Shown here: piece by piece, positions 34,004 to 42,686 of the stretch
How positions within the stretch are numbered: position 1 is the first letter of the stretch
Layout of the letters: every line of letters begins with the position of its first letter
Assembly (NCBI RefSeq): GCF_024648825.1
Contig: NZ_JANBBE010000008.1
Coordinates: forward strand, 310,001 to 374,000
Direction of reading: 5' to 3'
Source of the DNA: Lentzea californiensis
Lineage (GTDB): Bacteria > Actinomycetota > Actinomycetes > Mycobacteriales > Pseudonocardiaceae
Length of the DNA stretch: 64,000 nucleotides
The notes under the pieces: generated by a model
Database searches by the model: none
What the model saw: only the letters and a program-made list of their open reading frames with translations
Told to the model about the DNA's origin: nothing
Position numbers and translations under genes: made by a program

Positions 34004-36940
34004 TCAGCCAGAACCAGGGCTGGTGGCGTGGCGCAGCTCGTCGACCTCCGCCTGGAACCCGGCCGCGGTCAGCGTCTCCTCGGCCAGCTGCCAGTGCTCC
34101 CGGGCCTCCTCGCCCCGGCCGGACCGCTCCAGGGCGTTGCCCAGCACCCTCAACGACCGCCCGAACTCCGGCGGTGACCCCATCTTCCTGGCCTGTTCCA
34201 TGGCCAGCGAGGCCAGGCTCAGTGCCTCCTCGGCGGACGAGGCCATCCCGGACCTCAGGCGCCACACCCAGATGCGGCCCTGCCGGTCGTCGTGCTCCTC
34301 GAAGAACTCCCAGGCCTGCCGCAGCTGTTCCTCGGCCAGAAAGTCCTGCCCCGACCGCACCAGCGTGTCCGCCAGGAACAACCGGACGTTGGCCGCCAGG
34401 TCCGGATCGCCGAGCTTCTGCGCGGCGGCCAGCGAGGCCCGCAGGAACGCGGCGGACTCGGCCAGCTCGCCGGTGAACTGGTGCAGCCGCCCCAGCTCGA
34501 GGGTCGCCATCAGCTCGCTCTGCTCGTCCCCCAGCTGCCCGGCGACGCGCCTGGCGCGTTCCAGGTACTCCTGGGCGGCGGCCAGCCCGCCGGCCCTGCG
34601 CTCGATGGCGCCCAGCGAACACAGCACCTCGATCTCGCCGTGCGGGTTGCTGGAGGCCACGAACCGGGTCATGGCCTCGCGATGCGCCGCACGGGCCTCC
34701 GCGGACCGCCCGCTCCACTCGTGCATCCACCCCATGCCGTACCAGGCGTAGGCCTCGCCCCACACGTCACCGGCGGCGGCGAACCCTTCCTGCGCGGCCT
34801 GGAAGTCCGCGGACGCGGCGCCGTAGTCGTGCAGCCGGGCCCGCAGGATCCCGCGCTGCTGGAACAACATCGGCCGGCGTGCGGCGGGCGCGCAGGAGAG
34901 CCCCAGCGCGTTGATCTGCTCCCAGTCGTCGAACCGGGCCCGCAGGTCGCAGAACGCGGCCGACCGGATCGCCAGCTCGGCGGCCAGCGACCCGAGGCCC
35001 AGCGCCGCGGCCTGGGTGATCACGGCGTGGACGTTCAGCCATTCCGCGTCGAACCAGTCGGCCGGGTCCCCGAGGTCGAACCGTTCCAGCGCAAGGGGTT
35101 CCAGCCGGACGCCCTGGTGCGGCAGCTCCACGTCGGCCCGCATCGCCAGGTCGAGCCACTGCTCGAACAACGCCTTCAGGGCAACGGCCGGGTCCTCGGA
35201 GGCGGCCTCACGGCCGAAGGCGCGCAACAGGTCGTGCAGCCGATAACGCACCTGCCCCACCGCGTCGCGGCCCGCGTAGTCGACCAGCCGGGCGTCGACC
35301 AGCGCCTCGACGTGGTCCTCCGCGTCGTCGAGGTCCAGCCCCAGCAACGGAGACGCCACCCATGCCGGGAAGTCCGGTGTGTCGACCAGCGACAGCAGGC
35401 GGAACGCGGTCCGGTGCGACTCGCCCAGACCGTCGTAGGACAGCGCGAGCGACGCCCGCACGTCGAGGTCGCCCAGCGACAGCTCGTCGAACCGGCGGCG
35501 TTCGTCGGACAGCCGGCCGGCGAGCTTCGCGAGCTGCCAGTGCGGGCGCGCGACCAGCCGGGCCGCCGCCACCCGCAACGCCAGCGGCAGCTTGCCGCAG
35601 TAGTTGACGATCTCCTGCGCCGCAACGGGTTCGGCGGCGCAGCGAGCCTCACCGACAGCGGCCCGCAGCAACGCCAGCGCATCGGTGGAGGGCAGCACGT
35701 CCAACGGCACGACGTGCGCGGCCTCCAGGCCGGCCAGCGCCGCCCGGGAGGTGACCAGCGCGGCACCGGAGGTGGTTCCCGGCAGCAACGGCCGCACCTG
35801 GGCCTCGTTGACGGCGTTGTCCAGCACGACCAGGATCCGCCGGTCCGACAACAGGTCCCGGTACAGGTCGACCCGGTCCTCCACGGAGGACGGGATCGCA
35901 CTACCCGAAACACCGAGTCCGCGCAGCAACCGGTCCAGCGCCGCGGCGGGTTCGACGGGTCTCTGCTCACCGCCGCGCAGGTTCAGGTACAGCTGCCCGT
36001 CCGGGAACGTGTCCCGGACGGCGTGGGCGCAGTGCACGGCCAGCGAGGTCTTGCCGACGCCACCGGGTCCGGTGATCGTCCACGTGCCACCGGCGCGCAG
36101 TCCGGCCGTCAGGCGGGCCACCTCGTCGGAGCGCCCGGAGAAGTCGCCGACCGCGGGCGGCAGCCACGACGGTCCGGCCTGGACGGCGACCGGCGCCGAG
36201 GAACCCGCCAGCACCTCCATGTGCAGCGCGCGCAGTTCGGCGTTCGGGTCGATGCCGAGCTCGTCGGCGAGCACGTCGCTGGCCCGCCGGTAGACGTCCA
36301 GCGCCTGCGCCTGCTGGCCGGTGCGGTGCAGGGCGAGCATCAGCTGGTACCAGAAGCGTTCGCGCAGCGGGTGTTCCGCGACGAGCGAGCGCAGTTCGTC
36401 GACGACCTGGTCGTGCCGGCCCAGTTGCAGCTCGGCGTCGTTGCGGCGTTCCAGCACCTCCCAGCGCTGCTCGTTGAGCCGCTGCACGTCGGTCTGTTCC
36501 ATCCGCAGCGACGACACCTGGTCCAGGGCGGGGCCGCGCCACAACGCCGCGGCCTCACCGAGCAGGCGCGCCTCGGTCTCCAGGTCGGGCGCGCGGCGGG
36601 CCTCGGCGCGCAGCCGCTGGAACGTCAGCAGGTCGAGCTGGTCGTCCTCGACGTGGATCGAGTAGCCGGTGGGCCAGGTGCGGACGAGTTTGCGGTCCGC
36701 CAGGTCGTCCAGCGACTGCCGCAACCGCATGACGTACGTCTGCAGGGTCGCGCGCGCCGCACCGGACGGTTCTTCGCCCCAGAGGTGTTCCATCAGCTCG
36801 TAGGACGAGACCGGCGCGTTCGCCTTCATCAGCAACGCGGCGAGCAGGACGCGCTGCTTGGCCGAACGCAGCTCCACGACCCGGCCCGAGTCGATGACCT
36901 GCAACGATCCAAGAACCCCGAACCCCCACCGCCGTTGCAT
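34004..36940 (-). CDS. AfsR-like SARP transcriptional activator with NB-ARC and TPR domains
   Basis: 978 residues. An OmpR-type winged helix (about 1-95; SAKQRVLLAALLMKANAPVS) and a BTAD domain (about 97-245; LLTFQRLRAEARRAP...YQLMLALHRTGQQAQALDVYR) define a Streptomyces antibiotic regulatory protein. An NB-ARC ATPase follows (ITGPGGVGKTSLAVHCAHAV at about 288, ILVVLDNAVNEAQ), then tetratricopeptide-like repeats to the C-terminus. SARPs bind direct heptamer repeats near -35 regions of biosynthetic genes. It lies between two P450-ferredoxin pairs, so it probably controls them. A single Met start at 36940. Confidence 0.92.
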   Translation of the reverse strand: MQRRWGFGVLGSLQVIDSGRVVELRSAKQRVLLAALLMKANAPVSSYELMEHLWGEEPSGAARATLQTYVMRLRQSLDDLADRKLVRTWPTGYSIHVEDDQLDLLTFQRLRAEARRAPDLETEARLLGEAAALWRGPALDQVSSLRMEQTDVQRLNEQRWEVLERRNDAELQLGRHDQVVDELRSLVAEHPLRERFWYQLMLALHRTGQQAQALDVYRRASDVLADELGIDPNAELRALHMEVLAGSSAPVAVQAGPSWLPPAVGDFSGRSDEVARLTAGLRAGGTWTITGPGGVGKTSLAVHCAHAVRDTFPDGQLYLNLRGGEQRPVEPAAALDRLLRGLGVSGSAIPSSVEDRVDLYRDLLSDRRILVVLDNAVNEAQVRPLLPGTTSGAALVTSRAALAGLEAAHVVPLDVLPSTDALALLRAAVGEARCAAEPVAAQEIVNYCGKLPLALRVAAARLVARPHWQLAKLAGRLSDERRRFDELSLGDLDVRASLALSYDGLGESHRTAFRLLSLVDTPDFPAWVASPLLGLDLDDAEDHVEALVDARLVDYAGRDAVGQVRYRLHDLLRAFGREAASEDPAVALKALFEQWLDLAMRADVELPHQGVRLEPLALERFDLGDPADWFDAEWLNVHAVITQAAALGLGSLAAELAIRSAAFCDLRARFDDWEQINALGLSCAPAARRPMLFQQRGILRARLHDYGAASADFQAAQEGFAAAGDVWGEAYAWYGMGWMHEWSGRSAEARAAHREAMTRFVASSNPHGEIEVLCSLGAIERRAGGLAAAQEYLERARRVAGQLGDEQSELMATLELGRLHQFTGELAESAAFLRASLAAAQKLGDPDLAANVRLFLADTLVRSGQDFLAEEQLRQAWEFFEEHDDRQGRIWVWRLRSGMASSAEEALSLASLAMEQARKMGSPPEFGRSLRVLGNALERSGRGEEAREHWQLAEETLTAAGFQAEVDELRHATSPGSG

Positions 36941-37012
36941 GAGCCGATCCTAACCAGCCGGTAACCCGAGGTGTCAGCGAAATGTCAGCGGGCCGCGTGA
37001 TGCTTCTCGCCC

Positions 37013-37141
37013 ATGAGCAGGACAACCCTCGCCGCCGCCGCGGCGTTGTGCACCACCACGCTCAACGACCGCACCTCGGCCTGCGTGGAGTGGAACTCCG
37101 GCGCGACGACCTACCTGGTCCGCACCGGCACTCGCTGCTGA
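37013..37141 (+). CDS. Unannotated 42-residue ORF with three cysteines
   Basis: ATG at 37013 to TGA at 37141. Sequence features: a positively charged Met-Ser-Arg start, an alanine-rich run (residues 7-11), Cys13, Cys24 and C-terminal Cys42, and a single Trp27 and Tyr34. No family recognised. No clear ribosome site. A 9-bp hairpin follows 11 bases after the stop. It lies divergent from the SARP gene in the middle of two P450-ferredoxin pairs, so a small peptide substrate or signal is conceivable, but it could be chance coding. Confidence 0.35.
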   Translation: MSRTTLAAAAALCTTTLNDRTSACVEWNSGATTYLVRTGTRC

Positions 37142-37152
37142 GGCACCAGGCT

Positions 37153-37189
37153 GGAGCGGCGTCTTGGCCCCCCAGCGGGGCGTCGCTCC
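37153..37189. terminator. Hairpin after the 42-residue ORF
   Basis: GGAGCGGCG (37153-37161) pairs with CGTCGCTCC (37181-37189), nine pairs with one G-U, and a GC-rich inner segment. It could end a plus-strand transcript or back up the stronger hairpin at 37202-37246. Confidence 0.5.
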
Positions 37190-37201
37190 TCTACAGACGG
37201 T

Positions 37202-37246
37202 GTCACCGGGGCCCGAAGCCCAAACCTCTCCTCGGGTTCCGGTGAC
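37202..37246 (-). terminator. Terminator of the TPR gene
   Basis: The arms 37202-37216 and 37232-37246 pair over 15 bp with two G-U pairs, ten bases past the TPR gene stop on the minus strand. Confidence 0.7.
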
Positions 37247-37256
37247 ATCTTCCAGT

Positions 37257-38216
37257 TCAGGCCGCGCCTCGCGACGCCGTCATGAACTTCCCCAGGCTCG
37301 ACGCCAGGTCGTCCGCGGCCTCGTTGCCCCGCAACCGTTCCGCCTCCTGCTTCAACGGCCGCATGCGGTCCCGCGTGCGGGCCGAGCGGATCGAGCCGGA
37401 CAGTGCGATCGCCTGCTCCCCGATCTCCCGCGCCTGTTCGGCCTCGTTCTGCACCAGGTAGTTCATCGCGAGCGCGGCCAGCCGGAACGACTGGCTGCGC
37501 GACGCCTCCGCTCCCCCGGAGGAGATCGCCCTGGTGAGCAACGGGATCGCCGACCGCGCGTACTTCACGTCGCAGGTGCGTGCGAGCTCGGTGTGCACCA
37601 TGCCGCCGATCGACACCAGGTCGGCCAGGTCGAAGAACCGCGCCCACGGCGGTGCGTCCTCGGCCTCGGACCGGTGGAACTCGTCCTCGGCGCGCGCGAA
37701 CTGGCGCAGCGCCTGCCTTTCCGCACCCATCTTCGCGAACGCCCACGCCTCGTTGGCGTGCAGGATCGACACGGCCAGCGTGGACCCGCTGGCCTGCGCG
37801 ATGGGCAGACCCCGCTGGAACGACGACAACGCGTCCTCGGCCAGCTCGTAGTGCAGGTGCACCCGCCCCATCCGGTAGTGGATGTTCGCTTCCAACGCGC
37901 TGTTGCCCGACGCACGCGCGAGGCCCATCGCGCGGCCGAAGTGCAGGTGCGCCGATTCGAGCAGGCCCATGTCGAACGACGCCCAGCCGGCCAGGTTGTG
38001 CAGGTCCGCGATGGCCACCTGGAGCCGGTGCAGGACCTGTCCGGACGAGCTGGTGTCGATCAGCGGGTTCGCCCAGTTCAGCAACGCGACGCAGGCGTCA
38101 CGGCAGGAACCGCCGCCGTATTCGTGGTCGAGCGCCCGCAACGCACTCGTCAAGGTTTCGACATGCCGCACGTCGGTCTTGTCCACACGATCTGGAAACG
38201 CCTCGTCGTTCACCAT
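37257..38216 (-). CDS. TPR protein, HTH-less relative of actinobacterial XRE-TPR regulators
   Basis: 319 residues, all-helical, with TPR-like repeats (LQVAIADLHNLAGWASFDMG, NIHYRMGRVHLHYELAEDALSSF, ANEAWAFAKMGAERQALRQF). The opening LRALDHEYGGGSCRDA matches the region that follows the DNA-binding domain in larger actinobacterial regulators; here the helix-turn-helix is absent. ATG at 38216 with GGAGGG upstream; longer in-frame starts lack support. A paralogue lies at 47914-48786. It may act as a peptide- or protein-sensing partner for other regulators. It lies between the SARP gene and the second ferredoxin-P450 pair. Confidence 0.75.
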   Translation of the reverse strand: MVNDEAFPDRVDKTDVRHVETLTSALRALDHEYGGGSCRDACVALLNWANPLIDTSSSGQVLHRLQVAIADLHNLAGWASFDMGLLESAHLHFGRAMGLARASGNSALEANIHYRMGRVHLHYELAEDALSSFQRGLPIAQASGSTLAVSILHANEAWAFAKMGAERQALRQFARAEDEFHRSEAEDAPPWARFFDLADLVSIGGMVHTELARTCDVKYARSAIPLLTRAISSGGAEASRSQSFRLAALAMNYLVQNEAEQAREIGEQAIALSGSIRSARTRDRMRPLKQEAERLRGNEAADDLASSLGKFMTASRGAA

Positions 38217-38440
38217 AGGTCGGCCCTCCTGACGTGCGCAGCGCACCCCTTTCGGGGATACCCGTTGCACACCGCCGGTACTCACCCGCGCCGACGACAC
38301 CATCCCGCTGTCAGGCCTGGTCGGGAAGGGTCTTTCGACTCTCCCGGGCACGCCGGCACGACCGCCACAACGCCGTGGTGGTCGCGCCTACGATCTCGGA
38401 CGGCCGTGGTGAACGGAAAGGGGCCAACGAGGTGTCAGCG

Positions 38441-38466
38441 CACGGGAACTGAATCCATCTCCCGTG
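38441..38466 (-). terminator. Hairpin after the second ferredoxin gene
   Basis: CACGGGA (38441-38447) pairs with TCCCGTG (38460-38466), 30 bases past the ferredoxin stop. The remaining 38217-38440 stretch holds a GTGCGC-A-GCGCAC palindrome (about 38234-38246) just upstream of the TPR start, possibly an operator, and no gene. Confidence 0.5.
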
Positions 38467-38495
38467 ACGACTGCTCACCGGAACGGCCGATCAGG

Positions 38496-38690
38496 TCACT
38501 CTTCCAGGGTCACCACCTGGGCCGGGCACCTGTCCACCGCGTCACGAACGCCCGGCAGGAGTTCGGCGGAAGGCTCGGCGACCAGCACGATGCCGTGCCC
38601 GTCGTCGTCCGACTGGTCGAAGACGTCCGGTGCGGCGAGCACGCACTGGCCCGATCCGATGCACCCCGTCTGGTTTATCCGGACCGTCAC
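38496..38690 (-). CDS. [3Fe-4S] ferredoxin, partner of the second P450
   Basis: 64 residues with GCIGSGQC and RCPAQVV, the C-x5-C...CP cluster pattern. GTG at 38690 lies one base after the P450 stop. It is similar in length and layout to the ferredoxin at 33743, so the two P450-ferredoxin pairs may derive from one ancestral pair. Confidence 0.93.
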   Translation of the reverse strand: MTVRINQTGCIGSGQCVLAAPDVFDQSDDDGHGIVLVAEPSAELLPGVRDAVDRCPAQVVTLEE

Positions 38691-38691
38691 G

Positions 38692-39885
38692 TCACCACAC
38701 CACCGGGATCTCGGCGGCGCCGTAGGTGATCATGTCGTTGCGGTAGCTCATCTCCGTGACGGGCACGGCGGGACGCAGGTTCGGGAACCGCTCGAACAGC
38801 GTCCGCAGGCCGATCTGCAGCTCCGCACGGGCCAGGTTCGCGCCGAGGCACTGGTGCGGCCCGAACCCGAAGCCCAGGTGTGACACCGCGTCGCGTTCCA
38901 GGTCCAGCTGCTCGGCCCCAGGGCAGAGCGCCTCGTCCAGGTTCGCCATGAGCGACAGGCTCACCCAGTCGCCCGCCTTGATCAGCACACCGTCGACCTC
39001 GACGTCCTCGGTCGCCCTGCGGGTGAGTCCCGGTCCGCCGAGCGAGCCGACCGTGTACCGCATCAGCTCCTCGACCACGACGTCCGCACGGCTCGGGTCG
39101 CGCCGCAGGACCTCCAGCTGGTCGGGCTTCTCGAACAGGTGCAACGTGAAGAGGCCGAGAAAGTTCGACGTGGTCTCGTGCCCGGCGGCGAGCAGCCCGA
39201 TGCAGAGGAAGATCAGCTCTTCCATGCTGAAGTCGGTGTCGTTGGCCATCAGGCCGATCATGTCGTCGTTCGTGCCCGCGGCCCGCTTCTCCTCGACGAT
39301 CGGCGTGAGCACCTCCGCGAGCTTGGTCGCGTGCGCGAGGTACTCGTCCTTCGAACCGTTCTTGCCGAAGAGGTCGCCGGCCGTGACCTGGAACAGCTCC
39401 TGGTGCTCCGGCGGCACGCCCAGCAGCTCGGCGATCACCAGCGACGGCAGCGGCAGGCACAGCGAGGCGACCAGGTCGGCGGGAGCGCCCTCGGCCTCCA
39501 TCACGTCGAGGTGCTCGTCGACGATCTGCTGGATGCGCGGCCGCAGTTCGTTCATGCGCTTGACCATGAAGCCGCGCGAGAGAGGACGCCGCAACCGCAT
39601 GTGCTCGGCGCCGTCGATGCCGTTGATGTTGCCGGGCTGGTCGGGGTCGAGCACCTCGTCGCCGTCGTCGGTGCGCATCTCCGGCTGTCCGCCCTTGCGG
39701 GTGCTGAACCGCGAGTCGGAGAGCACCTGCCGGACCCCGGCGTAACTGGACACCATCCAGGCCTCGACACCGTTGGGCCAGATCATCTTGACCGGCCCGC
39801 CGGCGACGGCCTCGGCGAAGCCGGCCGGTGGGTGGAGCGGGTGGTCGCGTTCGTGGTGGACCGGGCAGACAGCAGCTTCAGTCAC
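38692..39885 (-). CDS. Cytochrome P450
   Basis: 397 residues. AGHETT (I helix), ExxR in VEELMRYT, haem loop FGFGPHQCLG with the cysteine ligand near residue 343. The GTG at 39885 was chosen over a TTG at 39900 because AGGGGAA sits just upstream. The N-terminal AVCPVHHERDHPLHPPAGF is typical of CYP105/107-like macrolide and peptide tailoring enzymes, but the substrate cannot be predicted. Co-transcribed with the ferredoxin; a TetR-type operator lies in its promoter. Confidence 0.93.
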   Translation of the reverse strand: MTEAAVCPVHHERDHPLHPPAGFAEAVAGGPVKMIWPNGVEAWMVSSYAGVRQVLSDSRFSTRKGGQPEMRTDDGDEVLDPDQPGNINGIDGAEHMRLRRPLSRGFMVKRMNELRPRIQQIVDEHLDVMEAEGAPADLVASLCLPLPSLVIAELLGVPPEHQELFQVTAGDLFGKNGSKDEYLAHATKLAEVLTPIVEEKRAAGTNDDMIGLMANDTDFSMEELIFLCIGLLAAGHETTSNFLGLFTLHLFEKPDQLEVLRRDPSRADVVVEELMRYTVGSLGGPGLTRRATEDVEVDGVLIKAGDWVSLSLMANLDEALCPGAEQLDLERDAVSHLGFGFGPHQCLGANLARAELQIGLRTLFERFPNLRPAVPVTEMSYRNDMITYGAAEIPVVW

Positions 39886-39901
39886 GGGAGTTCCCCTCAA
39901 C

Positions 39902-39917
39902 AGAACAAAACTGTTCT
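39902..39917. promoter_or_regulatory. Palindrome AGAACA-N4-TGTTCT upstream of the second P450
   Basis: A 6-bp inverted repeat with centre AAAC, 17-32 bases upstream of the P450 GTG on the minus strand. It is probably the operator of the TetR protein encoded just upstream on the same strand. CGTAG-N8-CTACG (39937-39954) next to it may be a terminator for that TetR gene. Confidence 0.5.
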
Positions 39918-39964
39918 TTTGACTTCCATGACCGAACGTAGCGAAGAAACTACGCTTTGACGAG

Positions 39965-40528
39965 TTATTTGGCCCTAAAGGTCCCGATCAGCGGTCTCAA
40001 CAGGCCGTCGACGATGCCCTCGATCACGCCCTGCTCCTCGGACCTGAGCACGAAGGTCGAGATCAGCGCGGTGATGAGGACGTCGGCGTCGAGCCGCTCC
40101 GGCAGTTCGCCGCGCGCCTTCGCCCGGTCCACGGCGACCCGCAGGTGCTCCGTGTAGGCGCGGTCGACGTGCTCCTCCCGCAGGCACGCGAGGTCGGCGT
40201 CCTGACGACTGCCCTCGAGCAACCCGAGGAAGATCCCGGCGGTGTCGAACGGCATCGGCTCGCCCCACGCCAGCAGGATCTGGCGGACGTCCTCGGCGAA
40301 CGTGCCCTCGTCCGGCTGGGCCAGTTCGGGCAGGTTCGCCTTCAGGGCGTCCGTGATCAGCCGCGCCTTGGACGGCCAGCGCTGGTAGAGGCTCGCCTTG
40401 CTGGCACGCGCCCGGCCGGCGACGAGGTCCATGTTGAACCGCGCGTAGCCGACCTCGGCCAGCACACCGAGCACGGCGGCGAAGACCTCCTGCTGACGCT
40501 CCGGCGCGTCCAAAGGCGTGCGGCCCAA
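39965..40528 (-). CDS. TetR family regulator
   Basis: 187 residues. Helix-turn-helix YARFNMDLVAGRARASKASLYQRWPSKARLI (about 27-60), then a TetR_C-like ligand domain. Same strand and immediately upstream of the P450 gene, with a palindrome in the 79-bp gap, so it probably represses the P450-ferredoxin pair. The 149 bp between its start and the end of the glycosyltransferase gene show nothing else. Confidence 0.88.
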   Translation of the reverse strand: MGRTPLDAPERQQEVFAAVLGVLAEVGYARFNMDLVAGRARASKASLYQRWPSKARLITDALKANLPELAQPDEGTFAEDVRQILLAWGEPMPFDTAGIFLGLLEGSRQDADLACLREEHVDRAYTEHLRVAVDRAKARGELPERLDADVLITALISTFVLRSEEQGVIEGIVDGLLRPLIGTFRAK

Positions 40529-40677
40529 CCGATCTCCATTTTTGGCCGCTGCTCCGCAGACGGCGGCGAGTTCGCCTTCGAGTCGGCCATCCGGCCTCCG
40601 CTTCGGCCCGAATCGCCTGCGGCGGTTGACCCGAAGAGGAAACCGTACGACCGACGCGAACTCGCGTTCGGCATTGC

Positions 40678-42567
40678 TCAGGTGACGTGCACACTACCGC
40701 CGGGCGCGTCCATGAGCCGACCGGTGCGCCGCACCGACATCCAGCGCAGCTGCGTGCCGTGCAGCGCCGTGATCAACGACTGGATGACCACGACGTACAT
40801 CAGCTGCCGATAGACCAGCTGCTGCAACGGATAGGCCCACAACGGCCTGAGCGACTCGCCGTCGAGCCGCAGCGCGTAGCCGGCGCTCGCCGTCTGGATC
40901 AGCAGGAACACCGTCCACACGATCAACCCGAGCGGCGCGTCCGCGACGAGGAACCCGTACAGCACGAAGAGGTCCATCACCGGTGCGAGCAGTGGCAGCA
41001 GCAGGTGGAACGCCAACAGGTAGAGGAGCCCGAACCGGCCCATCGGCCCGTTCTCCACCAACGCGCCACGGTGCTTCCACATCGCCTGAAAAGTGCCGTA
41101 CGACCAGCGATAGCGCTGCCGGAACAGGCCGTGGACGCTTGCCGGTGCCTCCGTCCACGCCTTGGCCTCCGGACGGTAGGCGACCCGCCAGCCCGCGCGC
41201 GTGACGGCCATCGTGAGGTCGGTGTCCTCGGCCATCGTGTCGTCGCTGACGCCGCCGACGTCGGTGAGCGCGGCCCTGCGGAACGCCCCGACCGCCCCCG
41301 GCACCGTCGGGATGCAGCGCAGCGCGTGCAGGATCTGGCGGTCCAGGTTGGAGCCCGCGCAGTACTCCAGGTGCTGCCAGCGCCCGAGCAGGCCCTGCCG
41401 GTTGCCGACCTTGGCGTTGCCGGAGACCGCGCCGACCCCGGTGTCCGCGAACGGCTGCACGAGCTGGCCGATCGTGTCCGGCTCGAAGATCGTGTCGCCG
41501 TCCACCAGCACCAGCACGTCGTGCGCCGCCTCGCGGACACCCGCGTTCAACGCCGCCGGCTTGCCCTGGTTGGCCTGCCGGATCACGGTGACGCCGGGCA
41601 GGTCCAGCTCCTCAGCGACGTCCGCGGTGCCGTCGGTCGAGCCGTCGTCCACGACGATCACCTCGACGTCGGCGACGTGGTTGTTCGCGGCGATGGACCT
41701 GACCGTGGCGGCGATGTTGAGCGCCTCGTTGTACGCGGGGACGACCACCGAGACCGGCGGCGCGAACCACGGCGGCGGCTCGTTCTCGCGCCGCAGCCGG
41801 CGGTCGGTGTGCGCGAGGCCCAGCTGCATCAGGGTGCGCAGCAGGCCGAGCAGCGCGGCGATCGCGATGGCCGTGCCGAACAGCACGAGCACGACGCCGC
41901 CGTTGCGCTGGGACCACGTGGTGACCGCGCCGGTGAACCGTTCGCGCGTGGAGGCCTTTTCCGGTGGTTCGTCGCTGACGAGCACGAACCGGTAGCCGGG
42001 CTGCTTCGCGAGCTCCCTGGCGATGTCACCGCCGATGCTGCCGTCGTCGTGCAGCCGGACGACGCCTCCACGCTGCGCCAGCGACATCCGCACCAGCGTG
42101 CCGATGTCCTGGTACTCGCGGTCACCGCTGTCGACCTCGGCCGGAGCGCCCACCAGTCGCGTGTGGACACCCAGCGCGTCGGCGAGCGCGGCCTGCGCGA
42201 AGGCGAGGTCCAGCGGGTCGACGTGGTCGCCCTCGGCGCGGAAACCGTCGATGCCGATCCGGTGCCCCTCGGCGACGATCCGGCGCGCGACGTCCGGATG
42301 CCGGGTGACCTGGGCGCCGGTGACGAAGAAGGTCGCCTTGATGCCCGCGGCGCCGAGCCTCTCCAGGGTCCGCGGCGTCCACTTCGGGTCCGGGCCGCCG
42401 TGGAACGCCAGCGCGAGCGTGCCGTCCGGCAGTTCCCGGTGCCCGCCCGCGACCGGGACGGGCTCGGGCCTGATCGCGGCGTAGGCGTGGAACGACACCA
42501 CGCACATCAGGACCAGCAGCCCGAGCAGGATGGAGATCCAGTGCAACCGCGGTGTGCGCCTCACCAC
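40678..42567 (-). CDS. Fusion of a degenerate polysaccharide deacetylase and a family 2 glycosyltransferase
   Basis: 629 residues. An N-terminal membrane helix, a NodB-like domain (about 45-200), another membrane helix (about 225-245), a processive GT2 domain (about 275-520) and C-terminal membrane helices. The GT2 motifs are intact: VVDDGSTDG, VDGD, MAEDTD and RQRYRW, as in hyaluronan/chitin-type synthases. In the NodB part the catalytic Asp-Asp motif is changed (LAFHGGPD where TFDDGPD is expected) and the HxxxH metal motif is gone, so it is probably not a deacetylase. Likely makes and exports a cell-surface polysaccharide. It overlaps the 41-residue gene by seven bases. Confidence 0.88.
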   Translation of the reverse strand: MVRRTPRLHWISILLGLLVLMCVVSFHAYAAIRPEPVPVAGGHRELPDGTLALAFHGGPDPKWTPRTLERLGAAGIKATFFVTGAQVTRHPDVARRIVAEGHRIGIDGFRAEGDHVDPLDLAFAQAALADALGVHTRLVGAPAEVDSGDREYQDIGTLVRMSLAQRGGVVRLHDDGSIGGDIARELAKQPGYRFVLVSDEPPEKASTRERFTGAVTTWSQRNGGVVLVLFGTAIAIAALLGLLRTLMQLGLAHTDRRLRRENEPPPWFAPPVSVVVPAYNEALNIAATVRSIAANNHVADVEVIVVDDGSTDGTADVAEELDLPGVTVIRQANQGKPAALNAGVREAAHDVLVLVDGDTIFEPDTIGQLVQPFADTGVGAVSGNAKVGNRQGLLGRWQHLEYCAGSNLDRQILHALRCIPTVPGAVGAFRRAALTDVGGVSDDTMAEDTDLTMAVTRAGWRVAYRPEAKAWTEAPASVHGLFRQRYRWSYGTFQAMWKHRGALVENGPMGRFGLLYLLAFHLLLPLLAPVMDLFVLYGFLVADAPLGLIVWTVFLLIQTASAGYALRLDGESLRPLWAYPLQQLVYRQLMYVVVIQSLITALHGTQLRWMSVRRTGRLMDAPGGSVHVT

Positions 42568-42686
42568 GCTCCCAGCAGCGTGCCGCCCACCACGGCGGCG
42601 AACACGATCAGTCCACTCGCGACGGTCCAGCTGACCAGTCTCGCCGCTACCCGTCTACCGCCGGTTCTGTCGACGAAGACCTGCAT
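42561..42686 (-). CDS. Tiny single-pass membrane protein (41 residues)
   Basis: ATG at 42686 with GAAGAGGAA upstream: MQVFVDRTGGRRVAARLV, then one membrane helix (VASGLIVFAAVVGGTLLGA). It overlaps the start of the glycosyltransferase gene by seven bases and the end of the DUF6542-like gene by 40. It could be a small accessory subunit of the polysaccharide synthase. A longer in-frame start at 42758 lies deep in the upstream gene and is unlikely. Confidence 0.6.
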   Translation of the reverse strand: MQVFVDRTGGRRVAARLVSWTVASGLIVFAAVVGGTLLGAW

